Notes: generated from the sequence alone by a model not told the origin. DNA of 64,000 nucleotides from Igneacidithiobacillus copahuensis (GCF_018854015.1 NZ_JAAXYO010000182.1:62001-126000), one strand, 5' to 3'; positions 51,231-59,307 are shown, counted from the first letter of the stretch. Translations and numbers: made by a program.

Positions 51231-52139
51231 CTACCTGGACCCCCAAGGGCCAGCCATCCAGTCTGCTGGCCCATAGGACCGCGGTTCCGCCCATTGCGGC
51301 GGCATGGGGTAGGGCGCTCGCGGAGTGGGGCCATAACCAGGGGCCATAGGCGCGGGGTAGGGTGCGGGTCCGTTCATCTCGGGTAGCGGCGGGTAGGGAC
51401 CCCGCGGTGGCGGTCCGTATGCCTCGGGCGGTGGACCATAGGACTGCGGGCCGGCCTCTTGCGGCGGCATGGGGTAGGGGGCTGGACGCATGGGGCCATA
51501 AGCGGGTGGCATCTGCGCCGGGTAGGGTGCGGGTCCGTTCATCTCCGGTAGCGGCGGATAGGGTCCCCGCGGTGGCGGTCCGTATGCCTCGGGTGGCGGA
51601 CCATAGGACTGCGGGCCGGCCCATTGCGGTGGCAGGGGATAGGGCGATGCGGGTGTATACCCGCGACCCATGGGTGCGCCCTGCGCTCCATAACTGGGTG
51701 CCATCCTGGGAGGATAGGGTCCAGGGCCAGGAGCGCCAGCATAGGCGGGTGTCGGCTCCATACGCAGATTGCCAATCGCGCCTTCGCTCAATTCACGGGG
51801 TGAAACAGGATACGGGCCGGGCGGCGGCGGAACATACGCCACAGCTTGGGCCTGCACCGGCATTTGCATAGCCTCATAGCCATTGCCTAGCTGGCCCATC
51901 TTGGTTCCTGAACTAGATCCCTCTCTCCATGCAGACGGAGGTTGAGGCTGCATTTGTGGTGCAGAGGACCAGGGAATCACGCCAGAGTAACCACCACTGT
52001 TGCTCGGAACAGCATTTCCAGAATCGTTCCAGCCTTGACTGAAGACAGGAGCCGCCCATGCACTGGCACTTGCAAGACAACCGACGGCGGCAACCAACGA
52101 GAGTGCGCGCAAGCGGCAGGATGAATATTTATGGATCAT
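51231..52139 (-). CDS. Exported P/Y/G-rich repeat protein
   Basis: 302 residues from ATG 52139 behind AAGGAGG. Signal peptide ends SASAWA. The mature chain has a Ser/Gly/Gln N-terminal part and then about 170 residues of Pro, Tyr, Gly and Met with two 55-residue repeats of the form GPQSYGPPPEAYGPPPRG followed by PYPPLPEMNGPAPYPA. Such chains are disordered, adhesive or matrix-forming. It lies 20 bases after the RND gene in the same operon. No family recognised. Confidence 0.75.
   Translation of the reverse strand: MIHKYSSCRLRALSLVAAVGCLASASAWAAPVFSQGWNDSGNAVPSNSGGYSGVIPWSSAPQMQPQPPSAWREGSSSGTKMGQLGNGYEAMQMPVQAQAVAYVPPPPGPYPVSPRELSEGAIGNLRMEPTPAYAGAPGPGPYPPRMAPSYGAQGAPMGRGYTPASPYPLPPQWAGPQSYGPPPEAYGPPPRGPYPPLPEMNGPAPYPAQMPPAYGPMRPAPYPMPPQEAGPQSYGPPPEAYGPPPRGPYPPLPEMNGPAPYPAPMAPGYGPTPRAPYPMPPQWAEPRSYGPADWMAGPWGSR
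51296..51625 (-). repeat. Two 165-base tandem repeats in the P/Y-rich gene
   Basis: The unit containing GGTGCGGGTCCGTTCATCTC recurs with a period of 165 bases (51361 and 51526). The copies are very similar at base level, which suggests a recent duplication and a site where copy number may vary between strains. Confidence 0.75.
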
Positions 52140-52159
52140 GCGTATCCTCCTTAGGATGA

Positions 52160-55100
52160 TTACTTGCCAGATCGGCGCGTGAAAAATTGACGCCAGGAAG
52201 TCAAAAACAGGATGAAATCGTCCCAAAAGCTGCGCAGCACCAGAGTGATGAGCGCAACCAGGTCTGCCCACGAAGTCTTTTTGCGAGGGGATCGCTGCGC
52301 GATAGACGGAACGTTCTCCCTTTGCGTTAGTGGTATCTCGTCCGCCTTGACCACGATCCACTTCCTGCGACTCATGGGAAAAGACGCTTGGCCGGCATGA
52401 CTGCCATCGTTCAAATCAATACTGGCGGGGCAGAAGGCGCGGCGTCCGCTGACGCAGCCCATGGGGATAACCAGCAGGGTGAGGATGGTGGACACCATCA
52501 CGCCAAAGAGCAGGGAGATTCCCATGCCGCGGAAGATGGGCGAGGTGATGATCTCCGCCGAGCCCAGCATCAGCGCCAGGGCGGTAATAACGATCGGTCG
52601 AGTGCGCGTAGCGCAGGCCTCGATCAGGGCGTCGAGCACGGGGTAGCCTTCGGCGACCTTCTGCTGTGAGTAGTCCACCAGCAGGATCGAATTGCGGACG
52701 ATGATGCCGGCCAGTGCAATGAAGCCGATCATCGACGTAGCGGTAAAACTGGCGCCGAAGAGCCAGTGCCCAGGCAGGATACCGATCAGGGTCAGCGGGA
52801 TGGGCACCATGATGATGGCGGGAATCACGAAATTACCGAATTCCCAGACCACCAACATATAGATCAACACCAGAGCGACCAGGAATGCAGCACCCATGTC
52901 GCGGAAAGTCACATAGGTCACGGTCCACGCCCCGCCCCACTTGATGCTGGCGGTATTGCCACTGGGCTGACTGATCCAGTCGATTCCCAGGGCCTTACCC
53001 GTCGGCGCGAGATAGTGACTGAGCGCAGTTTCCACTTCCAGCATGCCATACAGCGGCGCATCCAGGCGTCCCTGCGTGTCCCCCATCACATATTGCACGG
53101 GGCGCAGATCCTGCTGATAGATGGGGGCTTGGGCAGGGACGCGCGCAAAATTGCCCAGACTATAGAGGGGCACTGAGCCATAATAGGGCGAGGAGACGGG
53201 CAGACTCGCCAGATTCTGCACGTTGCTGCGCAGGGCGAGCGGTGCCTGCAGACGCATAGGCACCGCCAGATCCTGGCCAAACGGATGGAAGTCTCCCAGA
53301 GAATGTCCTCCCATGACCATCGCCAAGGTCTGGTTCACCGTCGCGTTGCTGATCCCGGCCATCCCGGCCCGGGTGCTATCCACATGGAAAACGAGCAAAT
53401 CGTGGGGCGCCATCAGGGTGCTGTTGACGTCGGTCAGGTTCTTGCTGTGTTCAAAGACCGTGACCAGATGCCGGGCAACGGCATCCCGAATCTCGCTGGA
53501 AGGTCCATAGACCTCCGCTACCACTGGGGCGAGTACCGGTGGGCCCGGTGGAGTTTGCACCACCTGAATGTGTGCTCCCCAAGTCTTGGCAACTGCCTCG
53601 ATCCGCTCCCGTGCCACAGTCGCCAAGTGAGCGCTGGAGGCAGAGCGCTGGTCGCCACTCACCAACTGCACATGGATCATCGCCTGCCAAGGCTGATTGC
53701 GCAGGTAATAATGGCGGACCATGCCGTTGAAATCATAGGGCTCTGGCGTGCCGACGTAGCTTTGCAGCGCACGTATGTCTTTCATGCCTTGCAAGCGTTC
53801 TTGAATGGCATAGGTGGCATTGGCGGTTTCCGGCAGGGCCGTGCCCGCGGGCATATTGACCACCACGTTGAAGGCATCCGAATTGCCGTGGGGGAGCATG
53901 GTGAATGGCACCCACTCCACCAAGAACAAGGCCAGACTGCCAAAGAAAGCGAGGACGATGCCACCCAGAAAGAGCCGCCCATACAGCTTGCGGCGTACCA
54001 GGGGAATCAGGGTCTGGGCAAAGAACTTACGTAGCCACGCTGCCTGCTTGGCCTCGCGGTGATGCATCTTCTCCAGTACCCGCAGACTGGGCTTGAAGCG
54101 CAGAATCAGCCACGGCCCCAGGGCAAAGGCAATGAAGAGGGAGGACAGCATGGCCACCGATCCCAATACCGGGATGGGGGCCATGTACGGACCCATCATG
54201 CCGCCCACAAAACCCATGGGCAGCAGGGCCGCAATCACCGTGAAGGTCGCCAACGTAGTCGGATTACCCACTTCGCGTACCGCGTCGATCAGGGTGTCCG
54301 TAGAGGTACTGTTCTCTAGCAACCAGCGGCGGTAGACATTTTCGACAATAACGATAGAGTCATCGACCAGAATACCGATCGAGAAGATCAGTCCGAAGAG
54401 GCTGACGCGGTTGATGGTGATGCCAACGATCCAGGCGGCGAAGACCGTAATCAGCAGGATCAGCGGGATGGTAATGACCACAACGGCAGCGGCCCGCCAG
54501 CCGAGGGTCAGAAAAATCAACAAAGTCACGGCAGCGGTAGCAACGAAGAGCTTGAAGAGCAGGGAATTGACCTTGTCGTTGGCCACCTTGCCATCGTTGC
54601 GGGTGATACTGACCCGAACATCGTCAGGAATGACACTACCTTCCAGGGAATGGACCTTGGCGATCAAGGCCTCGCCCACCGCAACCGCGTTGCTGCCAGC
54701 AGTCTTTGCGATGGCAATGGTGATCGCCGGCGCATTCTGCACGGCGGGGCCACGGCTACCGGCACCCGACGTATAGGTCACCAGGCTGTGGGCGGTGGAC
54801 GGCCCATAGCGCACGGCAGCCACTTGCGACAGATAGACCGGGGCACCATGAAAGACCCCGACCACCAGATTTTCGACCTGCTGCGGGCTGCGCAGAAAAC
54901 CGCCACTGAGGATTGCCAAGTGACGGTTGTTACCTTCCGCACTACCGCTTTGCAGTTCCTGGTTGGCGGATTCCACGACCTTGGCGACGGCTTGCGGGGT
55001 AAGCCCATAGGCGGCCAGACGACTGGGCTGTATGTCGATATTCAGGGCATCCGTCGCACCATGGATGATGAAGCTCTCGCCAGTATCCGGGACTTCTTTG

Positions 55101-55663
55101 AGGCGTTTCAGTGCACTTTCGGCAATCTCGTTCAGGGTGCCCGAACCCACACTCTGCGACCATAGAGTAAAGGTCATAAAGGGCACACTATTGATGCCCT
55201 TGGCGCGCACCAAAGGCTTGCCGGCCCCCGGAGGAATTCGGTTCATGTTGGCCGCGAGCTTGTTGTAGACCGCAACCAGCGAGGGAGCCATGTGCTTACC
55301 TACGACAAAGCGCACGGTCACCATCGCTTCGCCTTGATTGGATACCGAGTAGACGTGACGCACCCCCGGCAGCTCGCTCATCAACTGCTGCAGGGGATCG
55401 GTCACCATGCGTGCCACTTCCGCCGGCGAATGGCCGGGATAGGGCACAAAGATGTCCACCATGGGCACGGAAATCTGTGGATTGGCCGCCCGCGGGGTCG
55501 AAATCAGGCCCAGTACACCAGCGGCCAAGAGCACGATGAGCAAGAGGGGTGCGAGCGGCGAATTGACAAAAATCCGTGCAATGTTGCCTGCCAGCCCCAG
55601 ATTTTTCGCCGACGGGCTCGACTCCCCGTGGGCACCATTACCGTTGCAGTTTGTGCTGCTCAT
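52160..55663 (-). CDS. RND efflux permease with C-terminal extension
   Basis: 1167 residues, longer than the usual 1030-1050. It starts with a polar 20-residue lead, then the first helix and PQISVPMVDIFVPYPGHSPAEV. The RND core has two helix blocks; helix-4 region VSLFGLIFSIGILVDDSIVIVENVYRR carries an acidic pair in the proton path. The pump ends near LVIPMG, after which about 100 extra residues include a basic stretch and one more hydrophobic segment (LVALITLVLRSFWDDFILFL). It overlaps the adaptor stop (ATGA). The substrate is unknown; its operon partners suggest it handles something linked to the exported W- and P-rich proteins. Confidence 0.88.
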   Translation of the reverse strand: MSSTNCNGNGAHGESSPSAKNLGLAGNIARIFVNSPLAPLLLIVLLAAGVLGLISTPRAANPQISVPMVDIFVPYPGHSPAEVARMVTDPLQQLMSELPGVRHVYSVSNQGEAMVTVRFVVGKHMAPSLVAVYNKLAANMNRIPPGAGKPLVRAKGINSVPFMTFTLWSQSVGSGTLNEIAESALKRLKEVPDTGESFIIHGATDALNIDIQPSRLAAYGLTPQAVAKVVESANQELQSGSAEGNNRHLAILSGGFLRSPQQVENLVVGVFHGAPVYLSQVAAVRYGPSTAHSLVTYTSGAGSRGPAVQNAPAITIAIAKTAGSNAVAVGEALIAKVHSLEGSVIPDDVRVSITRNDGKVANDKVNSLLFKLFVATAAVTLLIFLTLGWRAAAVVVITIPLILLITVFAAWIVGITINRVSLFGLIFSIGILVDDSIVIVENVYRRWLLENSTSTDTLIDAVREVGNPTTLATFTVIAALLPMGFVGGMMGPYMAPIPVLGSVAMLSSLFIAFALGPWLILRFKPSLRVLEKMHHREAKQAAWLRKFFAQTLIPLVRRKLYGRLFLGGIVLAFFGSLALFLVEWVPFTMLPHGNSDAFNVVVNMPAGTALPETANATYAIQERLQGMKDIRALQSYVGTPEPYDFNGMVRHYYLRNQPWQAMIHVQLVSGDQRSASSAHLATVARERIEAVAKTWGAHIQVVQTPPGPPVLAPVVAEVYGPSSEIRDAVARHLVTVFEHSKNLTDVNSTLMAPHDLLVFHVDSTRAGMAGISNATVNQTLAMVMGGHSLGDFHPFGQDLAVPMRLQAPLALRSNVQNLASLPVSSPYYGSVPLYSLGNFARVPAQAPIYQQDLRPVQYVMGDTQGRLDAPLYGMLEVETALSHYLAPTGKALGIDWISQPSGNTASIKWGGAWTVTYVTFRDMGAAFLVALVLIYMLVVWEFGNFVIPAIIMVPIPLTLIGILPGHWLFGASFTATSMIGFIALAGIIVRNSILLVDYSQQKVAEGYPVLDALIEACATRTRPIVITALALMLGSAEIITSPIFRGMGISLLFGVMVSTILTLLVIPMGCVSGRRAFCPASIDLNDGSHAGQASFPMSRRKWIVVKADEIPLTQRENVPSIAQRSPRKKTSWADLVALITLVLRSFWDDFILFLTSWRQFFTRRSGK

Positions 55664-56805
55664 GCATCGGCTCCTGGCGCTGCACTCCCTGCCGTTTGCA
55701 GGTGGTATCCCGAACCAACGCCGGCCGGCGGATCGTTGACGATCACGTCACCCGGACGCAATCCTGATAGTACCTGGACTTGGTTATTGGCAAGCGGTTC
55801 CCCCAGACGCAGTACCCGCAACTGCGTGACCCCGTTCTGATCGACCAGCACCGACGGCAGACTGTGCCCCGGAAGCAGCGCCGAACGCGGGATCGCCACC
55901 CCGAGGCTCGCGGATTGCGCAGCCGGCAGGCGGACGGTTACGTAGTCGCCAGCGCGGATTCCGGTATGGCTCGGCAGGGCGAGTTTCACGGCAAGGGTGT
56001 GGGTTTGCGCGTTCGCCTCCGGGGCAATCTGTATGATTTGCGCGCGTACCACACCAGCGCCATTGGGCGCACGTACCTGTAGGGTGTCTCCCAGTTGCAG
56101 TCCAGCACTCATGCTGGTCGGCACTTCAACAAGGATCTGTGCCGGACCCGCGCCACCCAGGACCAGCAAGGATTGCCCCGGCTGCACCACGTCTCCGGGA
56201 TTGACGTCTTTTTGCAGGATCACCCCATAGAAGGGAGAGACCCCGTAGGCGTCGCGAATTTCGGCTTCGATTTCGCGAATGCGCCAGGCGGCAGACTGCA
56301 AGGTGGTTTGCGCCTGCATGGCTGCGGCGCGACGGTTGTCCAGGGTAGCAAGATAGTTGGCCCAGGGATTCTGCTGGTTGCCCATCATCGCCGCCATGCC
56401 CTGACCGAACCACGCGAAGGGATTCCAGGGATTGCTGCTACCACCGTAGTTATAGAGTTGCACCTGATACTGCGAATAGCCATTCCCCAGGGCGACCTGC
56501 GCCGCCTGATAGGCGGCTTCGGCTTGTGCTTGTTGCGCACGCAACGCTTCCGTACCCAGACCGACCACAACCTCGCCGGAACGCACCGGGGAACCCACCG
56601 GCCCTGCCACATACTCGACCCGTCCTCCGGTCTGGGCGCGCAACACCACTACCTGCCCAGGGATGGCGCGGGCGCCGAGCAAGGGGCCCAAGGAGGGGGC
56701 GGGCTGTACTCGGAGCAAACTGGGTCCGGCAAAGGCAATACCCGGAGCCATGCTCAACGCCAGACAGGGGAACAGGCACCAAAAGGAAGAAATACGGACG
56801 GACAT
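55660..56805 (-). CDS. RND periplasmic adaptor (membrane fusion protein)
   Basis: 381 residues from ATG 56805. A signal peptide ends AFAGPS. A lipoyl domain (QTGGRVEYVAGPVGSPVRSGEVV) brackets a hairpin with an unusual Asn/Trp/Gly-rich insertion (YNYGGSSNPWNPFAWFGQGM, about residues 120-140). Beta-barrel and membrane-proximal domains follow, ending SGLRPGDVIVNDPP. It is the first gene of the long operon, 30 bases from the predicted sigma-54 transcript start. No TolC gene is in the operon. Confidence 0.88.
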   Translation of the reverse strand: MSVRISSFWCLFPCLALSMAPGIAFAGPSLLRVQPAPSLGPLLGARAIPGQVVVLRAQTGGRVEYVAGPVGSPVRSGEVVVGLGTEALRAQQAQAEAAYQAAQVALGNGYSQYQVQLYNYGGSSNPWNPFAWFGQGMAAMMGNQQNPWANYLATLDNRRAAAMQAQTTLQSAAWRIREIEAEIRDAYGVSPFYGVILQKDVNPGDVVQPGQSLLVLGGAGPAQILVEVPTSMSAGLQLGDTLQVRAPNGAGVVRAQIIQIAPEANAQTHTLAVKLALPSHTGIRAGDYVTVRLPAAQSASLGVAIPRSALLPGHSLPSVLVDQNGVTQLRVLRLGEPLANNQVQVLSGLRPGDVIVNDPPAGVGSGYHLQTAGSAAPGADA

Positions 56806-56845
56806 GGCTGAAAAGTTCCTCAAGGTAAGCAGTCAACATCTTTAA

Positions 56846-56861
56846 AGCATGTTTCATGCCA
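56846..56861 (-). promoter_or_regulatory. Sigma-54 promoter of the adaptor-RND-exported protein operon
   Basis: Minus-strand TGGCATGAAACATGCT has GG and GC exactly ten bases apart and fits the -24/-12 consensus TGGCAC-N5-TTGCW closely. Transcription would start near 56835, 30 bases before the adaptor ATG. An IHF-like site lies five bases upstream. Confidence 0.75.
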
Positions 56862-56866
56862 TTTCA

Positions 56867-56879
56867 TAACGAATTGTTT
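56867..56879 (-). promoter_or_regulatory. IHF-like site beside the minus sigma-54 promoter
   Basis: Minus-strand AAACAATTCGTTA differs from the IHF consensus WATCAANNNNTTR at one position. It is five bases from the -24 element, the same spacing as on the divergent side. Confidence 0.45.
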
Positions 56880-56912
56880 TTTAAATATTTATTTTTGACG
56901 GTGGGCAAAAAG

Positions 56913-57143
56913 TGTTGCGATAAAAGCAGGGATACAATAGGTAAAACAGAGGGTTGGACTGTTGCATGATCACTGTTGCGTTGCGGTGAAATCTGCATCA
57001 TTTGCTATAACGCCATGATTATCATGATAGCAATTGGCTTCTGGCACCCCTTTGGATGTCCAGAGGTGATCACTGCAACGCCTGCAACAAGTACGAAATA
57101 CGCAAGCTATTGAAATGTTTATGTCTTGGTTTTTTCTGTTGCA
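56913..57143. promoter_or_regulatory. Cluster of TGTTGC boxes: candidate activator-binding region
   Basis: TGTTGC occurs at 56913, 56960, 56974 and 57137, and inverted (GCAACA) at 57084, with close variants CGTTGC at 56979 and inverted at 57074. Two of the groups are next to TGATCACTG (56968 and 57067). All lie between the divergent sigma-54 promoters at typical enhancer distance (about 50-290 bases). About 0.3 such hexamers would be expected by chance. Likely binding site of the activator encoded at 47104-48456. The rest of the 56862-57197 gap shows no gene. Confidence 0.6.
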
Positions 57144-57179
57144 GAGGCGCTTTGCGAAATATTTGTATAAATCTATTAC

Positions 57180-57192
57180 TATCAAATGGTTA
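57180..57192 (+). promoter_or_regulatory. IHF-like site beside the plus sigma-54 promoter
   Basis: TATCAAATGGTTA fits the IHF consensus WATCAANNNNTTR at every defined position and ends five bases before the -24 element. Confidence 0.55.
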
Positions 57193-57197
57193 TTAAG

Positions 57198-57213
57198 TGG
57201 CATGAAATCTGCT
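57198..57213 (+). promoter_or_regulatory. Sigma-54 promoter of the plus-strand W-rich/TPR genes
   Basis: TGGCATGAAATCTGCT has the GG-N10-GC spacing and shares 13 of 16 bases with the divergent promoter. Transcription would start near 57224, leaving a leader of about 100 bases before the ATG at 57322. Confidence 0.78.
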
Positions 57214-57321
57214 TTTCAAGAAGTAGGTAATCTCCTACATGGATTGCCAGGTTCCGTTAGGACTTCCGCTATATAGGTAATCCGCACGGTTTCAAATTCA
57301 GAATGTGTAAGGAGTGCGTCG

Positions 57322-57861
57322 ATGAAAACGTTGATTCAGAAAAAGGGTTGGATTATGGGCTCAGTTGCGGTAGCCGGGGTGTCGGCGTTATTGGTGGCGG
57401 CACCTGCCTTTGCTTGGGGCCCGTGGGGAGGTTCTCCCTGGGGAGATGGCTACAGCAATCCTTTCTGGGGGAACAGCGGACCCTTCAGCAGCTACGGTGG
57501 CCCCTTCACCGGCAATAGCGGCCCGTGGGACATGGGCACGATGAGCTTCAATGCGCCCCATGGGGGACCCATGAACTTTGACAGTGGCCGCTATGGCGGG
57601 TACGGGCAAGGCTACAATGGCTATTATGGTGGGGCCTATGGAAACGGGTACGACGACGGTTACGGCTACAACAACTATCCGCCGGCTTATCCCCAATACC
57701 AACCGCGTTCGCCCTACCCAGCCTATGGCGGTGGATACCCGGTGCCGCGACCGGCTCCGCAGTATCCGCAGCGGGCCCAGAACTATGCGCCACCTGCAGG
57801 TCCCTACGGCTATGGACCAGCGTACAACCCCTATGATGGCTACGGCTACGGATATCGGTAA
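57322..57861 (+). CDS. Exported W/G/Y-rich protein, sulfur-globule-protein-like (copy C)
   Basis: 179 residues from ATG 57322 behind AAGGAG. Signal peptide ends APAFA; the mature chain starts WGPWGGSPWGDGYSNPFWG, then GPFSSYGGPFTGNSGPWDMG and GGPMNF, followed by a Tyr/Gly repeat region (YGGYGQGYNGYYGGAYGNG) and a Pro/Tyr tail ending YGYGYR. No cysteine. It is the closest relative of copy A at 50193-50615 but divergently transcribed. Expression from the sigma-54 promoter at 57198 is likely. Confidence 0.78.
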   Translation: MKTLIQKKGWIMGSVAVAGVSALLVAAPAFAWGPWGGSPWGDGYSNPFWGNSGPFSSYGGPFTGNSGPWDMGTMSFNAPHGGPMNFDSGRYGGYGQGYNGYYGGAYGNGYDDGYGYNNYPPAYPQYQPRSPYPAYGGGYPVPRPAPQYPQRAQNYAPPAGPYGYGPAYNPYDGYGYGYR

Positions 57862-57891
57862 AGCAGGTCCCGCGCCATATCGGCAGACGGT

Positions 57892-58782
57892 ATGGCGAAT
57901 TTCGGTGCAATGAATAATTTGGAGATACCTATAACGAAGAAAGATGATGAGCTCGTTGCAGAAACGCCTGCAGAGCCTTCTTCCAACGTACTGGAAGCGG
58001 ATGCTTCCCCTCCGGCGAGCGAGGAGGACTCTGCGCCCGTGATCAAGGCGGAAACCGAAAGCGCCTCTGACACGACGCCGCCGCAGATGAATGCAAATAT
58101 CGGGACGACGCCGCCGAATGCCACGGGCTCGGGTACCAGTGCTCCCAGCCTCAATGCAGGCGGGGCGGGAACAACGCCACCTGGCGGTGGAAGTAGTTAT
58201 CCGCCCTTACCCCCTCGGCAACCCAAGAAAAGCGTCGCCAGTCGGGTGTTTTCCTGGCCGGCGCTGGTTTTTCTGTTGGTGATCATCATTATCATCTTGT
58301 TTATCTGGGGAATCACAGCTAACCAAGCTGATATGTCAGGGAAAAAATCCGTGCAGCCGCCGCCACAGAAAACTCTTCAAGTCGCCCCCATCGCTGCCCC
58401 CGGGATGGCGACCGCAGAGCCAGCTCCGAAATTGAGTGCGGATCAGCAACGAGAGTTGATGTCGGCGCGGGCAGCTTATTGGCACCACGACATTCCCGCT
58501 GCTATCAGCCAATATGAGGAGTTGATCAAAAAGGTACCAGATGCAGCCTTTGCCTATGGCGAATTGGGCAATGTGTACTACATGAACGGCCAACGGGAGA
58601 AGGCCGCAGAAAACTTTGAACGTGCGGCTCTGCTGCTGATTCAACAGGGTCAGGAACAACGGGCTGCCAGTCTCATTCCCGCACTGGGCGCCCTTGATCC
58701 CGTAATGGCGCAGAAGGTGCAAGTGGCCCTATCACACAGTCCACAGGATGACGGTTACGGAGCGGATACCCCTACGCAGTAA
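57892..58782 (+). CDS. Membrane-anchored TPR protein with acidic N-terminus
   Basis: 296 residues. A long disordered cytoplasmic N-terminus rich in Glu, Ala, Thr and Pro (1-115) precedes one helix (VFLLVIIIIILFIWGI), then a Pro-rich linker and the same TPR block as at 48983 and 49558: ARAAYWHHDIPAAISQYEELI, AYGELGNVYYMNGQREKAAENF and LIPALGALDP. The start is not certain; ATG 57910 is an alternative. It follows the W/G/Y-rich gene by 30 bases, mirroring the gene pair on the minus strand, and ends at a terminator. Confidence 0.78.
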   Translation: MANFGAMNNLEIPITKKDDELVAETPAEPSSNVLEADASPPASEEDSAPVIKAETESASDTTPPQMNANIGTTPPNATGSGTSAPSLNAGGAGTTPPGGGSSYPPLPPRQPKKSVASRVFSWPALVFLLVIIIIILFIWGITANQADMSGKKSVQPPPQKTLQVAPIAAPGMATAEPAPKLSADQQRELMSARAAYWHHDIPAAISQYEELIKKVPDAAFAYGELGNVYYMNGQREKAAENFERAALLLIQQGQEQRAASLIPALGALDPVMAQKVQVALSHSPQDDGYGADTPTQ

Positions 58783-58806
58783 CGAAAATACAGATGGCTA
58801 ACGCAG

Positions 58807-58834
58807 GGGCAGAGCATGCTCTGCCCTCTTTTCT
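58807..58834 (+). terminator. Rho-independent terminator
   Basis: Perfect 20-base palindrome GGGCAGAGCATGCTCTGCCC (58807-58826) followed by TCTTTTCT. It lies 25 bases after the TPR stop and also faces the convergent SCP2 gene. Confidence 0.85.
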
Positions 58835-58839
58835 ACTCG

Positions 58840-59235
58840 CTAGACGCATCCCATGACGGAAAAGCTTTTTACAAAAGGACCGGCCATACGGGGGTCTTTC
58901 AACATGCTTTTGTAATCACCTACCTTGAACTTGATTTTGCCTGTGGTAAAGGCCATACCCAGTCCCGTCATGCCAGGAGGACTGGAAATCCACTTCATCC
59001 ATTGATCCACACTGGCGCGAATATCCCAATTGACGGGCTGCCCTTGATACACACCCGCTCCAACTGCCTGGCCATTCACCACTTGTAAAAAGCCCCGCGG
59101 TCCTTCTTCTTCGACAAAGCCATAGGCAATGTTCGACGCAAAATCAATTTGCGACAGGGCACCCGCCAGATCCGGCTCCTTGTTCCACTCTGCTGCAAAC
59201 CTTTCCATCCACTCGGGGGAAAATAATTCTGCCAT
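58840..59235 (-). CDS. SCP2 sterol-binding-domain protein
   Basis: 131 residues from ATG 59235 behind AGGAGAGA. It has FSPEWMERFAAEWNKEPDLAGAL, then FLQVVNGQAVGAGVYQ and a C-terminal MAFTTGKIKFKVGDYKSMLKDPRM, the pattern of small SCP2-like lipid-binding proteins. Cytoplasmic, probably binds a hydrophobic ligand. It has its own sigma-54-type promoter 45 bases upstream, so it likely belongs to the same regulon although it is convergent with the TPR gene. Confidence 0.78.
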   Translation of the reverse strand: MAELFSPEWMERFAAEWNKEPDLAGALSQIDFASNIAYGFVEEEGPRGFLQVVNGQAVGAGVYQGQPVNWDIRASVDQWMKWISSPPGMTGLGMAFTTGKIKFKVGDYKSMLKDPRMAGPFVKSFSVMGCV

Positions 59236-59291
59236 ACTCTGTCTCTCCTGTGCTGTTGATGCTGAGGCCGAATAGCCTCGCCAGCCTTGAA

Positions 59292-59307
59292 AGCACGATT
59301 GATGCCA
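59292..59307 (-). promoter_or_regulatory. Sigma-54 promoter of the SCP2 gene
   Basis: Minus-strand TGGCATCAATCGTGCT has GG-N10-GC spacing and resembles the two divergent promoters. TGTTGC boxes follow upstream at 59370 and inverted at 59390 and 59410, 65-110 bases from the -24 element. Confidence 0.68.

Noticed and set aside
51231..52139. Repeats that might be mistaken for a CRISPR array or microsatellite
   Set aside because: The period is 165 bases, in frame, and encodes a Pro/Tyr-rich protein; there are no spacers of uniform length.
57041..57056. TGGCACCCCTTTGGAT-like site as a further sigma-54 promoter
   Set aside because: The -12 GC is missing (GG at that place); the sites at 56846 and 57198 fit far better.
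56970..57203. 77-codon minus-strand frame in the sigma-54 intergenic region
   Set aside because: It covers the TGTTGC boxes and the plus-strand promoter and has no recognisable protein features.
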